The notes under the pieces are model-generated. The model did not search any database. It worked only from the letters and a program-made list of their open reading frames with translations, and was not told the DNA's origin. Position numbers and translations under genes: made by a program. DNA of 64,000 nt from contig DASVDR010000010.1 of assembly GCA_036381015.1 (NCBI GenBank), forward strand, positions 62,001 through 126,000, read 5' to 3'. Source of the DNA: Gammaproteobacteria bacterium. GTDB lineage: Bacteria; Pseudomonadota; Gammaproteobacteria; Steroidobacterales; Rariloculaceae. Of this stretch, positions 19,989 to 29,400 are shown in pieces (positions within the stretch are counted from its first letter, which is position 1; the number at the start of each line of letters is the position of its first letter).

Positions 19989-19994
19989 AGTATA
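19989..19994 (-). promoter_or_regulatory. Possible -10 box of the small RNA
   Basis: TATACT is read on the minus strand, about 7 nt before the first paired base of the RNA. A TTGCAA lies upstream, but with a 20-nt spacer (20015-20020), longer than usual, so the -35 is unclear. Confidence 0.4.
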
Positions 19995-20051
19995 ACGTTC
20001 CACTCCTGCCGCCTTTGCAAAGAAGTTTCAAGTGCAGCGCGAGAAAGATAT

Positions 20052-20762
20052 TTAGAGCATCAAGATGATCCCGACGACTGCGAGCCCGGCGTGCAGGACC
20101 GTGGAAAAGCGCTCCTCGGGAATCGCGCGGCCGATCCGGGGGCCCGCGAGCGCCGCGAGCACGACGAGCGGCAACGACCACGCGAAGAGCCCGAGCACGC
20201 GCGGCGTCCAGAGCCCGCTGAGCCCGTGGCCCGCCGTGATCAGGACCGTGGCCGGCAGGAAATAGCCCTGGAGCGTCGCCCGAAAGCGAGCGGCGGGCCA
20301 GCGCTGTGCCGCGCCGTAGAGGATCACGGGGGGCCCATTGGTGTTGTAGGCGCCGCCGAGGACGCCCGCGACGAAGCCGAGTGCCCAGGCGCCGGGGTTC
20401 GCGCGGATGCGCGGAAGCGACGGACGCACGAAGTACCAGAGCGCGTAGGCCACGAGCACGGCGCCGAGGACGATGCGCAGGATCTCGCCTCGTCCGCCCT
20501 CGAGCAGCACGAGGCCCACGGGAATTCCGAGAACCGTGCCGGCGACGAGACGCCACACGCTGCCGAGCATGACATGACGCCAATCTCGAACGAGGAGGAC
20601 GGCGATCGTCGTCAGCATCACGAGCGCGACGAGCGGCGTCGCGGTCGGCACGTCGATGATCAAAGCGAGCAGCGGCATCGCGAACAACGCCGCACCGAAT
20701 CCGATCGAGGCATGGAGCAGCGCGCCTGTCGCGACGACGACCACAACCAGCGGCACGAGCAC
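20052..20762 (-). CDS. TSUP (TauE/SafE) family membrane transporter
   Basis: The 236-aa protein has eight or so hydrophobic segments and the TSUP half-repeats: GFGAALFAMPLLAL near residue 22 and GFVAGVLGGAYNTNGPPVILYG near 128. Members export or import sulfite, sulfoacetate, taurine-derived or other organic anions; the substrate cannot be told. Start is a GTG at 20762. The predicted small RNA lies directly downstream. No sulfur-metabolism genes are adjacent. Confidence 0.88.
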   Translation of the reverse strand: MLVPLVVVVVATGALLHASIGFGAALFAMPLLALIIDVPTATPLVALVMLTTIAVLLVRDWRHVMLGSVWRLVAGTVLGIPVGLVLLEGGRGEILRIVLGAVLVAYALWYFVRPSLPRIRANPGAWALGFVAGVLGGAYNTNGPPVILYGAAQRWPAARFRATLQGYFLPATVLITAGHGLSGLWTPRVLGLFAWSLPLVVLAALAGPRIGRAIPEERFSTVLHAGLAVVGIILML

Positions 20763-20929
20763 GACGTCGGGAATGGCGGCTCTCCGATCGGTTCAGCCGT
20801 GCGCGGGCGCGGGCCGGGCGGCACGCGGGCGCCGAGTGCCGGCGGCGCCCGGCGCGGCGTCGAACGCGCGATAGGTCGGGTTCGTGCTCATCGCGCGAAG
20901 GCTATCACGGTGGTGTATCCTGCCGCACG

Positions 20930-21541
20930 ATGGACCGCTGGGAAGACGTGCGCGCTTGGCGCAAGGAACAAAGGAAGCGGCTGATCGAGGCTCGCATGGC
21001 GCTCTCTCGAGCCGAGCGCGAGCGGCTGACGAGCGCGATCGCCGATCGGCTTGCCACTTATGCTCCGTTGCAAGCGGCGCCGCTGCGCATCGGGTTCTAC
21101 TGGCCGATCCGCGGAGAGCCGGACTTGCGGGCATTCGTGCGCGGTTTGATCGAGCGCGGCTTCGAAGCGGCGCTTCCGGTCGTCGTCGAGCCGAAGGCAC
21201 CGGTCGAGTTCTGGCGCTGGGACGCGCAAACGAAGCTGCGGCGACAGAGCGTGTGGGGCATTCCCGTGCCGGCCGAGCGCGTCGTCGTGAGGCCCGACGC
21301 GCTGATCGTCCCGCTGGTCGGCGGCGACGCAGCCTGCTACCGCCTGGGCTACGGCGGCGGCTATTACGACCGGACGCTCGCCTCTCTCGATCCGAAGCCG
21401 CTCGCGATCGGAGTCGGCTACGAGCTGGGCCGGCTGACGACGATCTTCCCGCAGCCGCACGATGTGCCGATGGACGCGATCGTGACGGAGCAGCGTCTGG
21501 TCGAGCGGAATGCGGGGACGGCGGATCGGCCGCTCGCTTAG
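20930..21541 (+). CDS. 5-formyltetrahydrofolate cyclo-ligase
   Basis: The 203-aa enzyme converts 5-formyl-THF to 5,10-methenyl-THF using ATP. The diagnostic motif RLGYGGGYYDRTLA is at about 140-153, with VPLVG before it and DVPMDAIVTE near the end. The N-terminal R-KEQRKRL helix is also typical. In many Gammaproteobacteria this gene (ygfA/fau) follows the 6S RNA gene; I see no 6S-like structure in the short upstream gap. Confidence 0.93.
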   Translation: MDRWEDVRAWRKEQRKRLIEARMALSRAERERLTSAIADRLATYAPLQAAPLRIGFYWPIRGEPDLRAFVRGLIERGFEAALPVVVEPKAPVEFWRWDAQTKLRRQSVWGIPVPAERVVVRPDALIVPLVGGDAACYRLGYGGGYYDRTLASLDPKPLAIGVGYELGRLTTIFPQPHDVPMDAIVTEQRLVERNAGTADRPLA

Positions 21542-21555
21542 GCTGAGACAGGCGC

Positions 21556-21945
21556 CTACTCGCCGTTCGACCGCCGGTCTTCCGTCTTGCGCCGTTCGGC
21601 GCCGTCGAACACCACCGGCGAGAGCCCTTCGTCGGACCAACGGCGCGAATCCTGCCGGCGGTCCGGCAGCTTCTCGAACGAGCAACGGCATCGCGCTGCG
21701 TCACAGCGCTCGAGAGGCAGCGCCGGGGCTTCGGATGCGAGGAAGGTTTTGCCGGCCAGTGCCTTCGCCGCCGCGCACGCGCCGGCCGGCGCGCGGATCT
21801 CGACGGCGGAATACGCTGCGGCGGAGGAACGGCCGGCCGAAGCGGTGCGCACGCGTCGCGGGGCGCGCCCGCGGCGTTTCCGGGCCCAAGCGAGCGCGAT
21901 TGCCGCAACGGCGGCGACCAGGATCACGATGGCCAGGAAACCCAC
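21556..21945 (-). CDS. Conserved hypothetical membrane-anchored protein, Cys- and Arg-rich
   Basis: The 129-aa protein begins with one membrane helix (residues about 2-20) followed by a basic stretch (ARKRRGRAPRR). A cytoplasmic part follows with EIRAPAGACAAAKALAGKTFL and LERCDAARCRCSFEKLPDRRQDSRR. Three closely spaced cysteines and Asp-Arg-Arg repeats look like a family seen in other Gammaproteobacteria, perhaps metal-binding, but I cannot name it. It converges with the cyclo-ligase gene. Confidence 0.65.
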   Translation of the reverse strand: MGFLAIVILVAAVAAIALAWARKRRGRAPRRVRTASAGRSSAAAYSAVEIRAPAGACAAAKALAGKTFLASEAPALPLERCDAARCRCSFEKLPDRRQDSRRWSDEGLSPVVFDGAERRKTEDRRSNGE

Positions 21946-22060
21946 GCCGCTTTTCCGTCTTCGTTCTGCGTCAGCATGCGGCGGCAGAGTCTATCGAGCG
22001 GCTCGCTCTCGCCGCTCGAATCGAATTCTCAAAAAAAGACGGCGCGCATTCGTGTCGAGA

Positions 22061-22121
22061 AAAGGTGTCAGACACCTTTTTGCTATGTCGGACTAAAAGA
22101 GGTGTCTGACACTTTTTTTTG
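22061..22121. repeat. Dispersed palindromic repeat, copy B
   Basis: GGTGTCAGACACC at 22064-22076 is followed by the related GGTGTCTGACACT at 22101-22113. Both have A-runs before and T-runs after (eight T at 22114-22120 region). The pair lies in the gap between a minus-strand hypothetical and a plus-strand hypothetical. The T-runs could let it act as a terminator. Confidence 0.85.
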
Positions 22122-22185
22122 GACCGAACTGGACGGCTGCTATGATCGTCGGTCCCCGCAAGGCATCGGACATGGAGGACGGCGG

Positions 22186-22515
22186 ATGAGCTCGGCTTCA
22201 GCGCGCGGCCCGTTCACGCTCGTCGAGGAATGTGCCGGCGTCGGCGACGTGCATTGGCGCGGCCGGGTGTTCGCCGGCATCGCATACGAGATCGCGCGTT
22301 TTCAAGGCATGTTGCCGTCCGGGCTCCCCGTGCCGGGAGTTCATCGGCTGGAGGGCAAGGTGAGCCTCGACGGAGTGCCGGAGCGGCGCGAGCTCGTCGG
22401 CTCGGTGCTCACGTTGCGGCTCGAGGACGGGCGCTCGCTGAATCTCACGCTCGTTGCCGACGACGGGAGCGTGCTCGCCGAGGGCCACGGCCCGTCGAGG
22501 TGCACCTGCTGCTGA
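22186..22515 (+). CDS. Hypothetical 109-aa protein
   Basis: The ATG at 22186 has GGAGG about 10 nt upstream. The product lacks membrane segments and looks like a small beta-rich protein with YEIARFQGMLPSGLPVPGVHRLEGKV, a stretch LTLRLEDGRSLNLTL, and a C-terminal cysteine cluster (RCTCC). I do not recognise the family. Good codon usage and a strong ribosome binding site support a real gene. Confidence 0.65.
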   Translation: MSSASARGPFTLVEECAGVGDVHWRGRVFAGIAYEIARFQGMLPSGLPVPGVHRLEGKVSLDGVPERRELVGSVLTLRLEDGRSLNLTLVADDGSVLAEGHGPSRCTCC

Positions 22516-22623
22516 GCGACGGCCCGCGTCGTTCGACCTCGAGCCCTTCACGAAGAACGGCAGAACACAGCGAGCCCGGCGCGCCGCGACGGCGCGCGCG
22601 ACGTCTCGAACGTGCCGTACGTG

Positions 22624-22653
22624 ATAGGTATTTGCGGGACGCCACACTAGAAT
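22624..22653 (+). repeat. Dispersed 30-bp element, copy 1 (upstream of trkH)
   Basis: The element runs ATAGGTATTTGCGGGACGCC and continues AC-AC-TAGAAT. It matches 28 of 30 bases with 36615-36644. Both copies point the same way and end about 30 nt before the start codon of the downstream gene. The terminal TAGAAT could serve as a -10 box, which would make this a shared promoter or regulatory element. Confidence 0.75.
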
Positions 22654-22685
22654 ACCGCCTGCCCCGCTGCTCGTTCGCGTCGTAT

Positions 22686-24131
22686 TTGAACCTTACCGTC
22701 ATAATCCGGACGCTGGGCGTGCTGTTCATGCTGTTCAGCACGACCCTGATACCGCCTTTGGCGGTCTCGCTGTACTATTCCGACGGCGAAGCGACGCATT
22801 TCTCGATCACCTTCGCTATCGCCGCAATCGTCGGCGTCGCTTTGTGGCTTCCGCTGCACCGGCATCCCACCACGATCCGCACGCGCGACGGCTTCGCGAT
22901 CGTCGCCTTCATGTGGACCGCGATCAGCGTTCTCGGCAGCGTGCCGTTCCTGCTCGCGCTCGACATCTCGTTCGCCGATGCGATGTTCGAGTCGGTGTCC
23001 GGCTACACGACGACCGGCGCGACCGTGCTCGTCGGGCTCGACGAGCTTCCGCGATCGATGCTTCTGTACCGGCAAGAGCTGCAATGGCTCGGCGGCATCG
23101 GCGTCATCGTGCTCTCGGTGGCGTTGCTGCCGATGCTCGGGATCGGCGGCATGCAGCTCTATCGCGCCGAGGTGCCGGGCCCGTTCAAGGACGAGCGGAT
23201 GACGCCGCGGGTCGCGCGCACGGCCCGACGGCTCTCGGAGCTCTACCTCGGGTTCACGGTCGCCTGCGCGCTCTGCTACTGGCTGGCCGGCATGGACCTC
23301 TTCGACGCGATCGGTCACGGCATGGCGACGGTCGCGACCGGAGGCTATTCGACGCACGATGCGAGCATCGCTTACTACGACAGTCTTCTGATCGAAGCGA
23401 TAGCGATCGTGTTCATGATGATCGGCGGCATCAACTTCAGCGTCCACTTCCTCGCATGGCGGGCGCTGCGCTTGCGGCTCTACGGTCAGGACACGCAGAC
23501 CCGCGCGTTCGTGCTGATCGTCGCCGCGCTCAGCCTGTTCGTCGCCGCCGTGCTCTACGTCACGGGCACGTACGACAGCGTCCTGGAGGCTTTGCGCTAC
23601 GGCACGTTTCAGGTCGTTTCCGTGATCACGACGACCGGGTTCGCGACTGCGAATATCGCGATCTGGCCGCTCGCACTTCCCGTCCTGTTGATCTTCTCGA
23701 GCTTCATCGGCGGATCTGCGGGCTCCACGTCCGGCGGATTGAAGGTGATCCGCGTGGTGATCCTGGTGAAACAGGCCGGCGTGCATCTCCAGCGGCTGAT
23801 CCATCCCCGCTCGCTGTATCCGGTCCGGATCGACGGCCGCATCGTCTCCGACAGCATCATCGACGGCATCTGGGGGTTCTTCACTGTCTACGTGGCCGTG
23901 TTCGCGCTTTTGATGGTCGTGCTGATGCTCGACGGAGTGGATCAGGTCACGGCCTTCGGAGCCGTCTCGACGTCGCTCAACAATCTCGGCCCCGGGCTCG
24001 GCGACGTCGCAATTACCTTTCAGACGCTGAGCGACCACAGCACGCTTCTGATGGCGTTCTCGATGCTGCTCGGCAGGCTCGAGATCTTCACGTTCCTGGT
24101 CCTCCTGACGCCCGCGTTCTGGCGCCGCTGA
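22686..24131 (+). CDS. trkH: Trk potassium uptake protein TrkH
   Basis: The 481-aa membrane protein conducts potassium with TrkA. Four filter-type loops are visible, including SGYTTTGATVL near residue 105, GHGMATVATGGYSTHD, STTGFATAN-like (TTTGFATANIA) and NNLGPGL near 440. I chose the TTG at 22686 because the protein then begins MNLTVIIRTLGVL and aligns with the usual TrkH N-terminus; length also fits (about 483). No trkA is in the window. The 30-bp repeated element lies just upstream. Confidence 0.92.
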   Translation: MNLTVIIRTLGVLFMLFSTTLIPPLAVSLYYSDGEATHFSITFAIAAIVGVALWLPLHRHPTTIRTRDGFAIVAFMWTAISVLGSVPFLLALDISFADAMFESVSGYTTTGATVLVGLDELPRSMLLYRQELQWLGGIGVIVLSVALLPMLGIGGMQLYRAEVPGPFKDERMTPRVARTARRLSELYLGFTVACALCYWLAGMDLFDAIGHGMATVATGGYSTHDASIAYYDSLLIEAIAIVFMMIGGINFSVHFLAWRALRLRLYGQDTQTRAFVLIVAALSLFVAAVLYVTGTYDSVLEALRYGTFQVVSVITTTGFATANIAIWPLALPVLLIFSSFIGGSAGSTSGGLKVIRVVILVKQAGVHLQRLIHPRSLYPVRIDGRIVSDSIIDGIWGFFTVYVAVFALLMVVLMLDGVDQVTAFGAVSTSLNNLGPGLGDVAITFQTLSDHSTLLMAFSMLLGRLEIFTFLVLLTPAFWRR

Positions 24132-24141
24132 CGGCGTCAGC

Positions 24142-24168
24142 CGGCCCGCGCCGCAGGCGCGCGGGCCG
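24142..24168 (+). terminator. GC-rich hairpin after trkH
   Basis: A 10-bp perfect stem (CGGCCCGCGC and GCGCGGGCCG) with a 7-nt loop starts 10 nt after the trkH stop. There is no T-run, so it is a weak terminator candidate. Confidence 0.35.
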
Positions 24169-24194
24169 ACGGTGGCCCGATCGTCCGCCGTTCC

Positions 24195-24200
24195 TATAAT
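24195..24200 (+). promoter_or_regulatory. Consensus -10 box before the histidine phosphatase gene
   Basis: A perfect TATAAT lies 65 nt before the ATG in otherwise GC-rich DNA. The -35 is not obvious. Confidence 0.45.
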
Positions 24201-24265
24201 AGGGCCGGCCGCCGTAGCAGAACGTCGCAGAACGTCATTCCCGCCGACAAGAAGGAGGCATCGCG

Positions 24266-24892
24266 ATGAAGACTGCCCTGGGGAGATTAGCGGGTTCTCG
24301 ATACGCCGCCGCGATCGGCGCGGTACTTTGTTTCATGCTCGGCGGCTCCGCCGCCGGGCAAGGGGCCTCCCCCGAATCGATCGTCGAGATGCTCCGTGAA
24401 GGCGGTTACGTGCTGGTGATGCGTCATACGAGCTCGCCCCGGGAGGCTCCGGAGCCGAGGGAAGCGGACCCGAGAAACGTCAACCGCGAGCGCGAGCTCG
24501 ACGATCTCGGACGAGCGCATGCCACTGCCGTCGGGTACGCTTTTCGCGCGCTCGACGTCGACATCGGCGTCACGATGTCGAGCCCGACGTTTCGCGCGAT
24601 CGAAACATTGATCTATCTGGGCTACAAGCATCCGCAGGTCGTCGACGAGCTGGCGCCGGGCGAAGAGAACGGCGAGTGGCTCCGCCGAAAGGCGGCCGAG
24701 GCGCCGGCCGAGGAAGGCACGAACACGCTGATCGTGACGCACGCGCCGAACATCTCCGCCGCGTTCGGCGACGCTGCCGACGGCGTCGCGGAAGGGGAGA
24801 CGCTCGTGATCGACCCGCGAGGGGGCACGGCGGAGGTGGTCGGCAGGATCACGGTCAAGGAGTGGGCCGTGCTCGCCGTCGAGCAGACGTAG
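24266..24892 (+). CDS. Secreted histidine phosphatase family protein
   Basis: The 208-aa protein has a signal peptide (about residues 1-31, ending AAGQG). A phosphoglycerate-mutase-like fold follows: catalytic MRHTSSP (the RH motif, about residue 53), SSPTFRAIET (second arginine) and VTHAPN (second histidine). AAGGAGG precedes the ATG. Periplasmic members of this superfamily are phosphatases of unknown substrate. It follows trkH but has its own likely promoter. Confidence 0.87.
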   Translation: MKTALGRLAGSRYAAAIGAVLCFMLGGSAAGQGASPESIVEMLREGGYVLVMRHTSSPREAPEPREADPRNVNRERELDDLGRAHATAVGYAFRALDVDIGVTMSSPTFRAIETLIYLGYKHPQVVDELAPGEENGEWLRRKAAEAPAEEGTNTLIVTHAPNISAAFGDAADGVAEGETLVIDPRGGTAEVVGRITVKEWAVLAVEQT

Positions 24893-25108
24893 CCGTCGGC
24901 CGCGCTCGCCGTCGCGCGGAGGTAGCCCCCTCGACCCGACCCGTCGAGCAGCGGCACGCCGAGCGTCGACAGGTAGCCGGGCTCACGACTCGATCGTTGA
25001 CGATGTGGCGGATGATCTCCTGCTGCCGCGGGAAACCGCGAATCTCGCCGTTCGGCAGTATAGTGAGTGCGGAGGACGGGCGCGGCGGGTGCCTGTCGGC
25101 AGCTGCAA

Positions 25109-26311
25109 ATGATCCAGTCAGCACCCACGTTGCTACGCCGGCACGACGGCATCGACGGCGGCCGCGTCACCCCGGTCGAGCTCTTCTTCGATCTCGTATT
25201 CGTATTCGCAGTCACGCAGCTGTCCCACGCGCTGCTCGCGCAACCGATCCCGCTGCGCGCGGCGCAGGTCTCCTTGCTCCTGATCGCGGTGTGGGGGGTC
25301 TGGATTTACACGTCCTGGGTCACCAACTGGCTGGACCCCGAGCGGATTCCGGTGCGGCTCTGTCTCTTCGCGCTGATGCTGGCAGGAGTCGTGCTTGCGG
25401 CCTCGATTCCGGAAGCATTCGCCGAGCGCGGGTCGGCATTCGCCGGCGCGTACGTGTTCATGCAGGTGGGTCGTACGCTCTTCTTTCTGTGGGCGGCGCG
25501 GCGTGCGCCCGTCCGGATGATCCGCAACTTTCAGCGCATTCTGGCGTGGCTCGTCGTCTCGGGCCTGTTCTGGATCGCGGGCGGCTTCTCTCGAGAGGAG
25601 ACGCGATTCGCATGGTGGGCGGCCGCGTTGCTGCTGGAGTACATCTCTCCGTGGCTCTACTTCTGGGTGCCTGGGCTCGGGCGGTCCAGCATTGCCGATT
25701 GGAACATCCACGGCGGCCACATGGCCGAGCGCTGCGCGCTCTTCGTGATCATTGCGCTCGGCGAGTCGTTGTTGGTTACCGGAGCGACTTTTGCGGAGCT
25801 GGCGTGGAGCGCCGAGACGCTCGGCGGGCTGACAATCGCCGTCCTGAGCAGCATGGCGATGTGGTGGATCTATTTCGACACCGGCGCTCCGCGGGCTCAG
25901 CACCGAATCGAACGTGAGGCCGATCCCGGACGCCAGGGACGCATGGCATATACCTATCTGCATTTGCTGATCGTGGGCGGCATCATTGTCAGCGCCGTGG
26001 CCGACGAGCTGGTGCTGGTGCACCCGGACCAAATCACCGATGCGGGCATCGCCGCGATCATCGGCGCTCCGGCGCTGTATCTGCTCGGCAACGCTCTGTT
26101 CAAGTGGGTAACGAACGTGCGGCGCGCGCCGCCGTTGTCCCACGTGGTCGGTCTGCTGCTGTTCCTCCCGCTGCTCCCGTCGGCATTCGCGCATAGGTTT
26201 TCGGCACTGATGCTCAACGCGATTGCGCTCGGCATCCTGATCGTCGTCACGGGATGGGAGAGCATCGCGATCCGCAAACCGCTCGCGCCGGCATCGGCCA
26301 ACCGTCGGTGA
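25109..26311 (+). CDS. Low-temperature requirement A (LtrA) family membrane protein
   Basis: The 400-aa protein has about ten membrane segments and the LtrA signature at its N-terminus: TPVELFFDLVFVFAVTQLSH (about residues 21-40), followed later by HGGHMAERCALFVIIALGES. LtrA was named from a Listeria cold-growth mutant; the molecular function is unknown. The ATG at 25109 is preferred over one at 25067 because the protein then begins close to the conserved motif. It seems to be a single-gene unit. Confidence 0.88.
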   Translation: MIQSAPTLLRRHDGIDGGRVTPVELFFDLVFVFAVTQLSHALLAQPIPLRAAQVSLLLIAVWGVWIYTSWVTNWLDPERIPVRLCLFALMLAGVVLAASIPEAFAERGSAFAGAYVFMQVGRTLFFLWAARRAPVRMIRNFQRILAWLVVSGLFWIAGGFSREETRFAWWAAALLLEYISPWLYFWVPGLGRSSIADWNIHGGHMAERCALFVIIALGESLLVTGATFAELAWSAETLGGLTIAVLSSMAMWWIYFDTGAPRAQHRIEREADPGRQGRMAYTYLHLLIVGGIIVSAVADELVLVHPDQITDAGIAAIIGAPALYLLGNALFKWVTNVRRAPPLSHVVGLLLFLPLLPSAFAHRFSALMLNAIALGILIVVTGWESIAIRKPLAPASANRR

Positions 26312-26423
26312 ACCGGCGACGCCGTCGGCGTCAGGCCTTGCCGTCGCCGCGCGACTTGCCCTTCGAGCGCCTGGTTCGACCGAATCAGCGCGGGGGGGGC
26401 ATCGGTGGCTGCCGACCGCGGCA

Positions 26424-26463
26424 ACAAGAAAAGCGGGCGGGGAACGCTCGTTCCGCCGCCCGC
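26424..26463 (-). terminator. Intrinsic terminator of the TonB receptor gene
   Basis: On the minus strand a long GC stem (GCGGGCGG... pairing with ...CCGCCCGC, extended by GGAAC/GTTCC with one bulge) is followed by TTTTCTTG. It sits about 36 nt past the receptor stop codon, in the gap between ltrA and the receptor gene. Confidence 0.75.
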
Positions 26464-26498
26464 CACCCGAGTTTAGAGCATTACGATCCCAGCTCGAC

Positions 26499-29400
26499 TC
26501 AGAATGCAACCCCGAGAGAGACGAAGAAGCGCCGCCCGAGCTGGTCGTAGTCCGATGTGGTCGAGCCCCGCGCTTCGTTCACGCCGGGCAGGACGCCGAC
26601 CCGATTCGGCTCGCGGTCGAACACGTTTTCGATACCCGCTCGCAGAGTGTAGGCGTCGTTGATGGCCCAACGGCCTGTGATGTCGAAGACGTCGAAAGAC
26701 TTCGTGTCGAGCTGGTCGGCCTCGGGGTTGGTGACCTTCGCCGTGTTCCTCGCGCTCGGCAAGTGACGCCAGTTCAGCGTAATGGACCCCGCGCCGAAGC
26801 TGTAGCCGAACGAGGCGTTCGACTTCCATCGGTAGCGGCCCACGGAATCGGAATAATCGAAGATCGGACCGCCCGGGTTGTTCTGAATCTCGTACTTGTC
26901 GAGATAGTTGATCAGCACGTTCGCGAAGAACCGTCCGCTGTTGCCGCCGAAGCCGGGCGCATCGATGCTCCAATTGAGAGCGGCGTCGACGCCCGAGGTC
27001 TCGATCTTACCCAGGTTTTCGAACTGGGCGATCGTCGCGACCCAGAAGCCGTTGGGCTGGCGCAGGATGCGCTGGCAGTAGTCGAAGTTCGGGTCGTAGG
27101 TGGGGTTGTTGCCCAGGCCGTTGAAGCACTCCTGGTACACGACCTGCGTCGACGCCGGCGCAATGGCTCCCTCGATTTCGATCTGGTAGTAGTCGAGAGT
27201 AAGGCTCGCGTCGCGCAACCACTCGGCTTCGAACGGGGAGCTGATCACCGTGCCGAAGGTCCAGGTGTCGGCCTCCTCGGAGTCGAGCTTCGGGTTGCCT
27301 TGGGTCAGATCGCGGCCCAGCGGGAAGTAGAACGGAACGTTCCCGACGTAGTTCTCGTCGATGACCGTGTTGCCGCCGTTGAGCGTCGTGCACAGCGCCT
27401 GCACCTGGGCGCGATCCGGGTTGGACGGCACGTTACCGTAGCTCGCCCGCGTGAGGATCGAGCACGGATCGTGGTCCGGCCAGCCCACGACCGAGAAGAC
27501 CGGCGGCTGGAACAGCTCGGCGACGTTCGGCGCGCGGTTGGCCAGCTGGTATCCGCCGCGGAACTTCAAGTTATCGTTGACGGTCCAGTCACCGGTGCTC
27601 TTCCAGGTCGTCACACCCCCGATGTTGTCGTAGTCGGAATACCGGACACCGAGATTCAGCTCGAAGCTCCTTACGAACTGCCTGTCACGGAGAACCGGCA
27701 GCAGCAACTCGGCGTAGATTTCCTTGACTTCCACGGAGCCGTGCGTCTCGGTGGTGTCGAAGAGACCCAGCGTGTGTGACACGATGTTCGACGTCGAGAT
27801 GCCTTTGTCGGGCGTGTAGTCGAACTTGTTCCGTCGCCAATCGGCACCGAGGGCGAAGCGCAGCTCGCCGGCCGGCAGATTGGCGGCGGCGCCCTGAATG
27901 TTCACCTCCGCCTGGTCCTGAGTGATGTCCGTGCCCGTATTGATGTCGGGGCTCAGGATTTCGACGCAGTCCTGGGAAACCGCCTGATCGATGAACGGGT
28001 TGATGCCGGTGGTACAGGAGGCCTCACGGCCCAGACGCCCATTGCTGAACTTGGCGCCCGTGCCGTAGTTCGGCTGGTTGATGAGCTCCTGATAATTCGC
28101 CCAATCGATGTACCCGTCGTATCTCACCTGTTGGTTCGTGACGCCGTGCGAGACGAAAAAGTCGTACGTCCAGTCCCTGACGCCCAGGTCGCCGCGGAAA
28201 CCGGTCACGAGCTCGAAGGTGTTCGTGCTGTTGTGCAGCTCCGTCAGACCGATGCCGAGCCTGTCGGCGCTGGTCTGAAAGACCCAGGGCGACATTGGTC
28301 CCGTCCCCGGAACCGGATTGCCGAATCCATCGATCGACGTCGTCCGCGAATCGAGAAGTGTCGCGAGGGAGTCCGGAATCGGGTGCTCGCCGTCGCGCGG
28401 AACCGTCACGGTCCATTGATTGAAGGCGATGACGTAGGTGCCGGGACGAGTGGTGAGCTCCTTGTGATCCAGATTGCCTTGAATGTAGAGCTCCACATTG
28501 TCGGCGACGTCGTAGTGGCCGGCGAGGAAAGCCGAGTAGTCCTCCAGCGGCAGGGACAGGTAGCCTTCGGTCGTGTTGCTCTGGAGAGCACCGTTGCTCC
28601 CGATCTTGTATTCCGGATAGAGAGGGCCCGTGTAGCCTACAGCCGGGTCCCCGGAGACGATGCCTTGAGAGGGAACGAAGATCGTAGCCTCGTTCGTCGT
28701 CGCGCCCGGCTGGAAGTAGAAGGCCGAGGTACGGCTGCTCACGTCTCCCGGCGGCTGTCCCGGAAAAACGGCATCGACCGCTGCCTGCGTCACGCCGCCC
28801 CCTGCGTAGGCGGGGAATCTGGGCTGGCTGCCGCCCGTCGTATCGGGATCCGTCCAGGCCGACGAGAAGAAGTCGTGATTCTTCTCGTAGGCCGGCTTGC
28901 GTCGGGCGTAGCCCAAGCCGAGCATCACGTTGCCGCGGTCGTCCGCGAAGTTCGTGCCCATCAGCATCGAAAGCTTGTATTCCTCGCCGTCGCCCGCCTG
29001 CGTGGCGCCGTACGAGGTGTCGAAGCCAAAGCCTTGGAAGTCGCGCTTCAGCCTGAAGTTGACGACACCGGCGACGGCGTCGGCGCCGTAGGTCGAGCCC
29101 GCGCCGCCGGTGATGACCTCGACGGTGTCTATTGCGAGCGTCGGAATCGTGTTCAGGTCGACCGCCAGGCTGGCGTTGGCCGGCTGCCGCCTCCGGCCGT
29201 CCACGAGGACGAGGGTACGGTTGGCGCCGAGGTCCCGGAGATTGGCGGTGGCCATACCCGGGCTATCGGTCGGCGTAGCCTGAGTGGAACCGGCATCGGT
29301 GAATTGATTCGAGCCCGGTGCGAACTGCGGCAGCTTGCTGAGCTGCTGGTCGATGCTGACCGCGGACGTGTTCGTCAGGCTATCGCTCGTGATCGTCAAC

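Noticed and set aside
20793-20891. 32-codon minus-strand frame (MSTNPTYRAFDAAPG...) before the TSUP gene
   Set aside because: No ribosome binding site, low-complexity Arg/Pro/Ala second half, and it covers the likely promoter of the cyclo-ligase gene.
22061-22121. Palindromic repeats as CRISPR
   Set aside because: Only two copies per locus, irregular spacing of 29-37 nt, very short repeat and no cas genes.
24900-25124. Minus-strand protein-like pieces (LTILPNGEIRGFPRQQEIIRHIVNDRVV, then in another frame YLSTLGVPLLDGSGRGGYLRAT) between the histidine phosphatase and ltrA
   Set aside because: It looks like a frameshifted remnant, but I cannot name a family and no start is visible, so it is not listed as a pseudogene.
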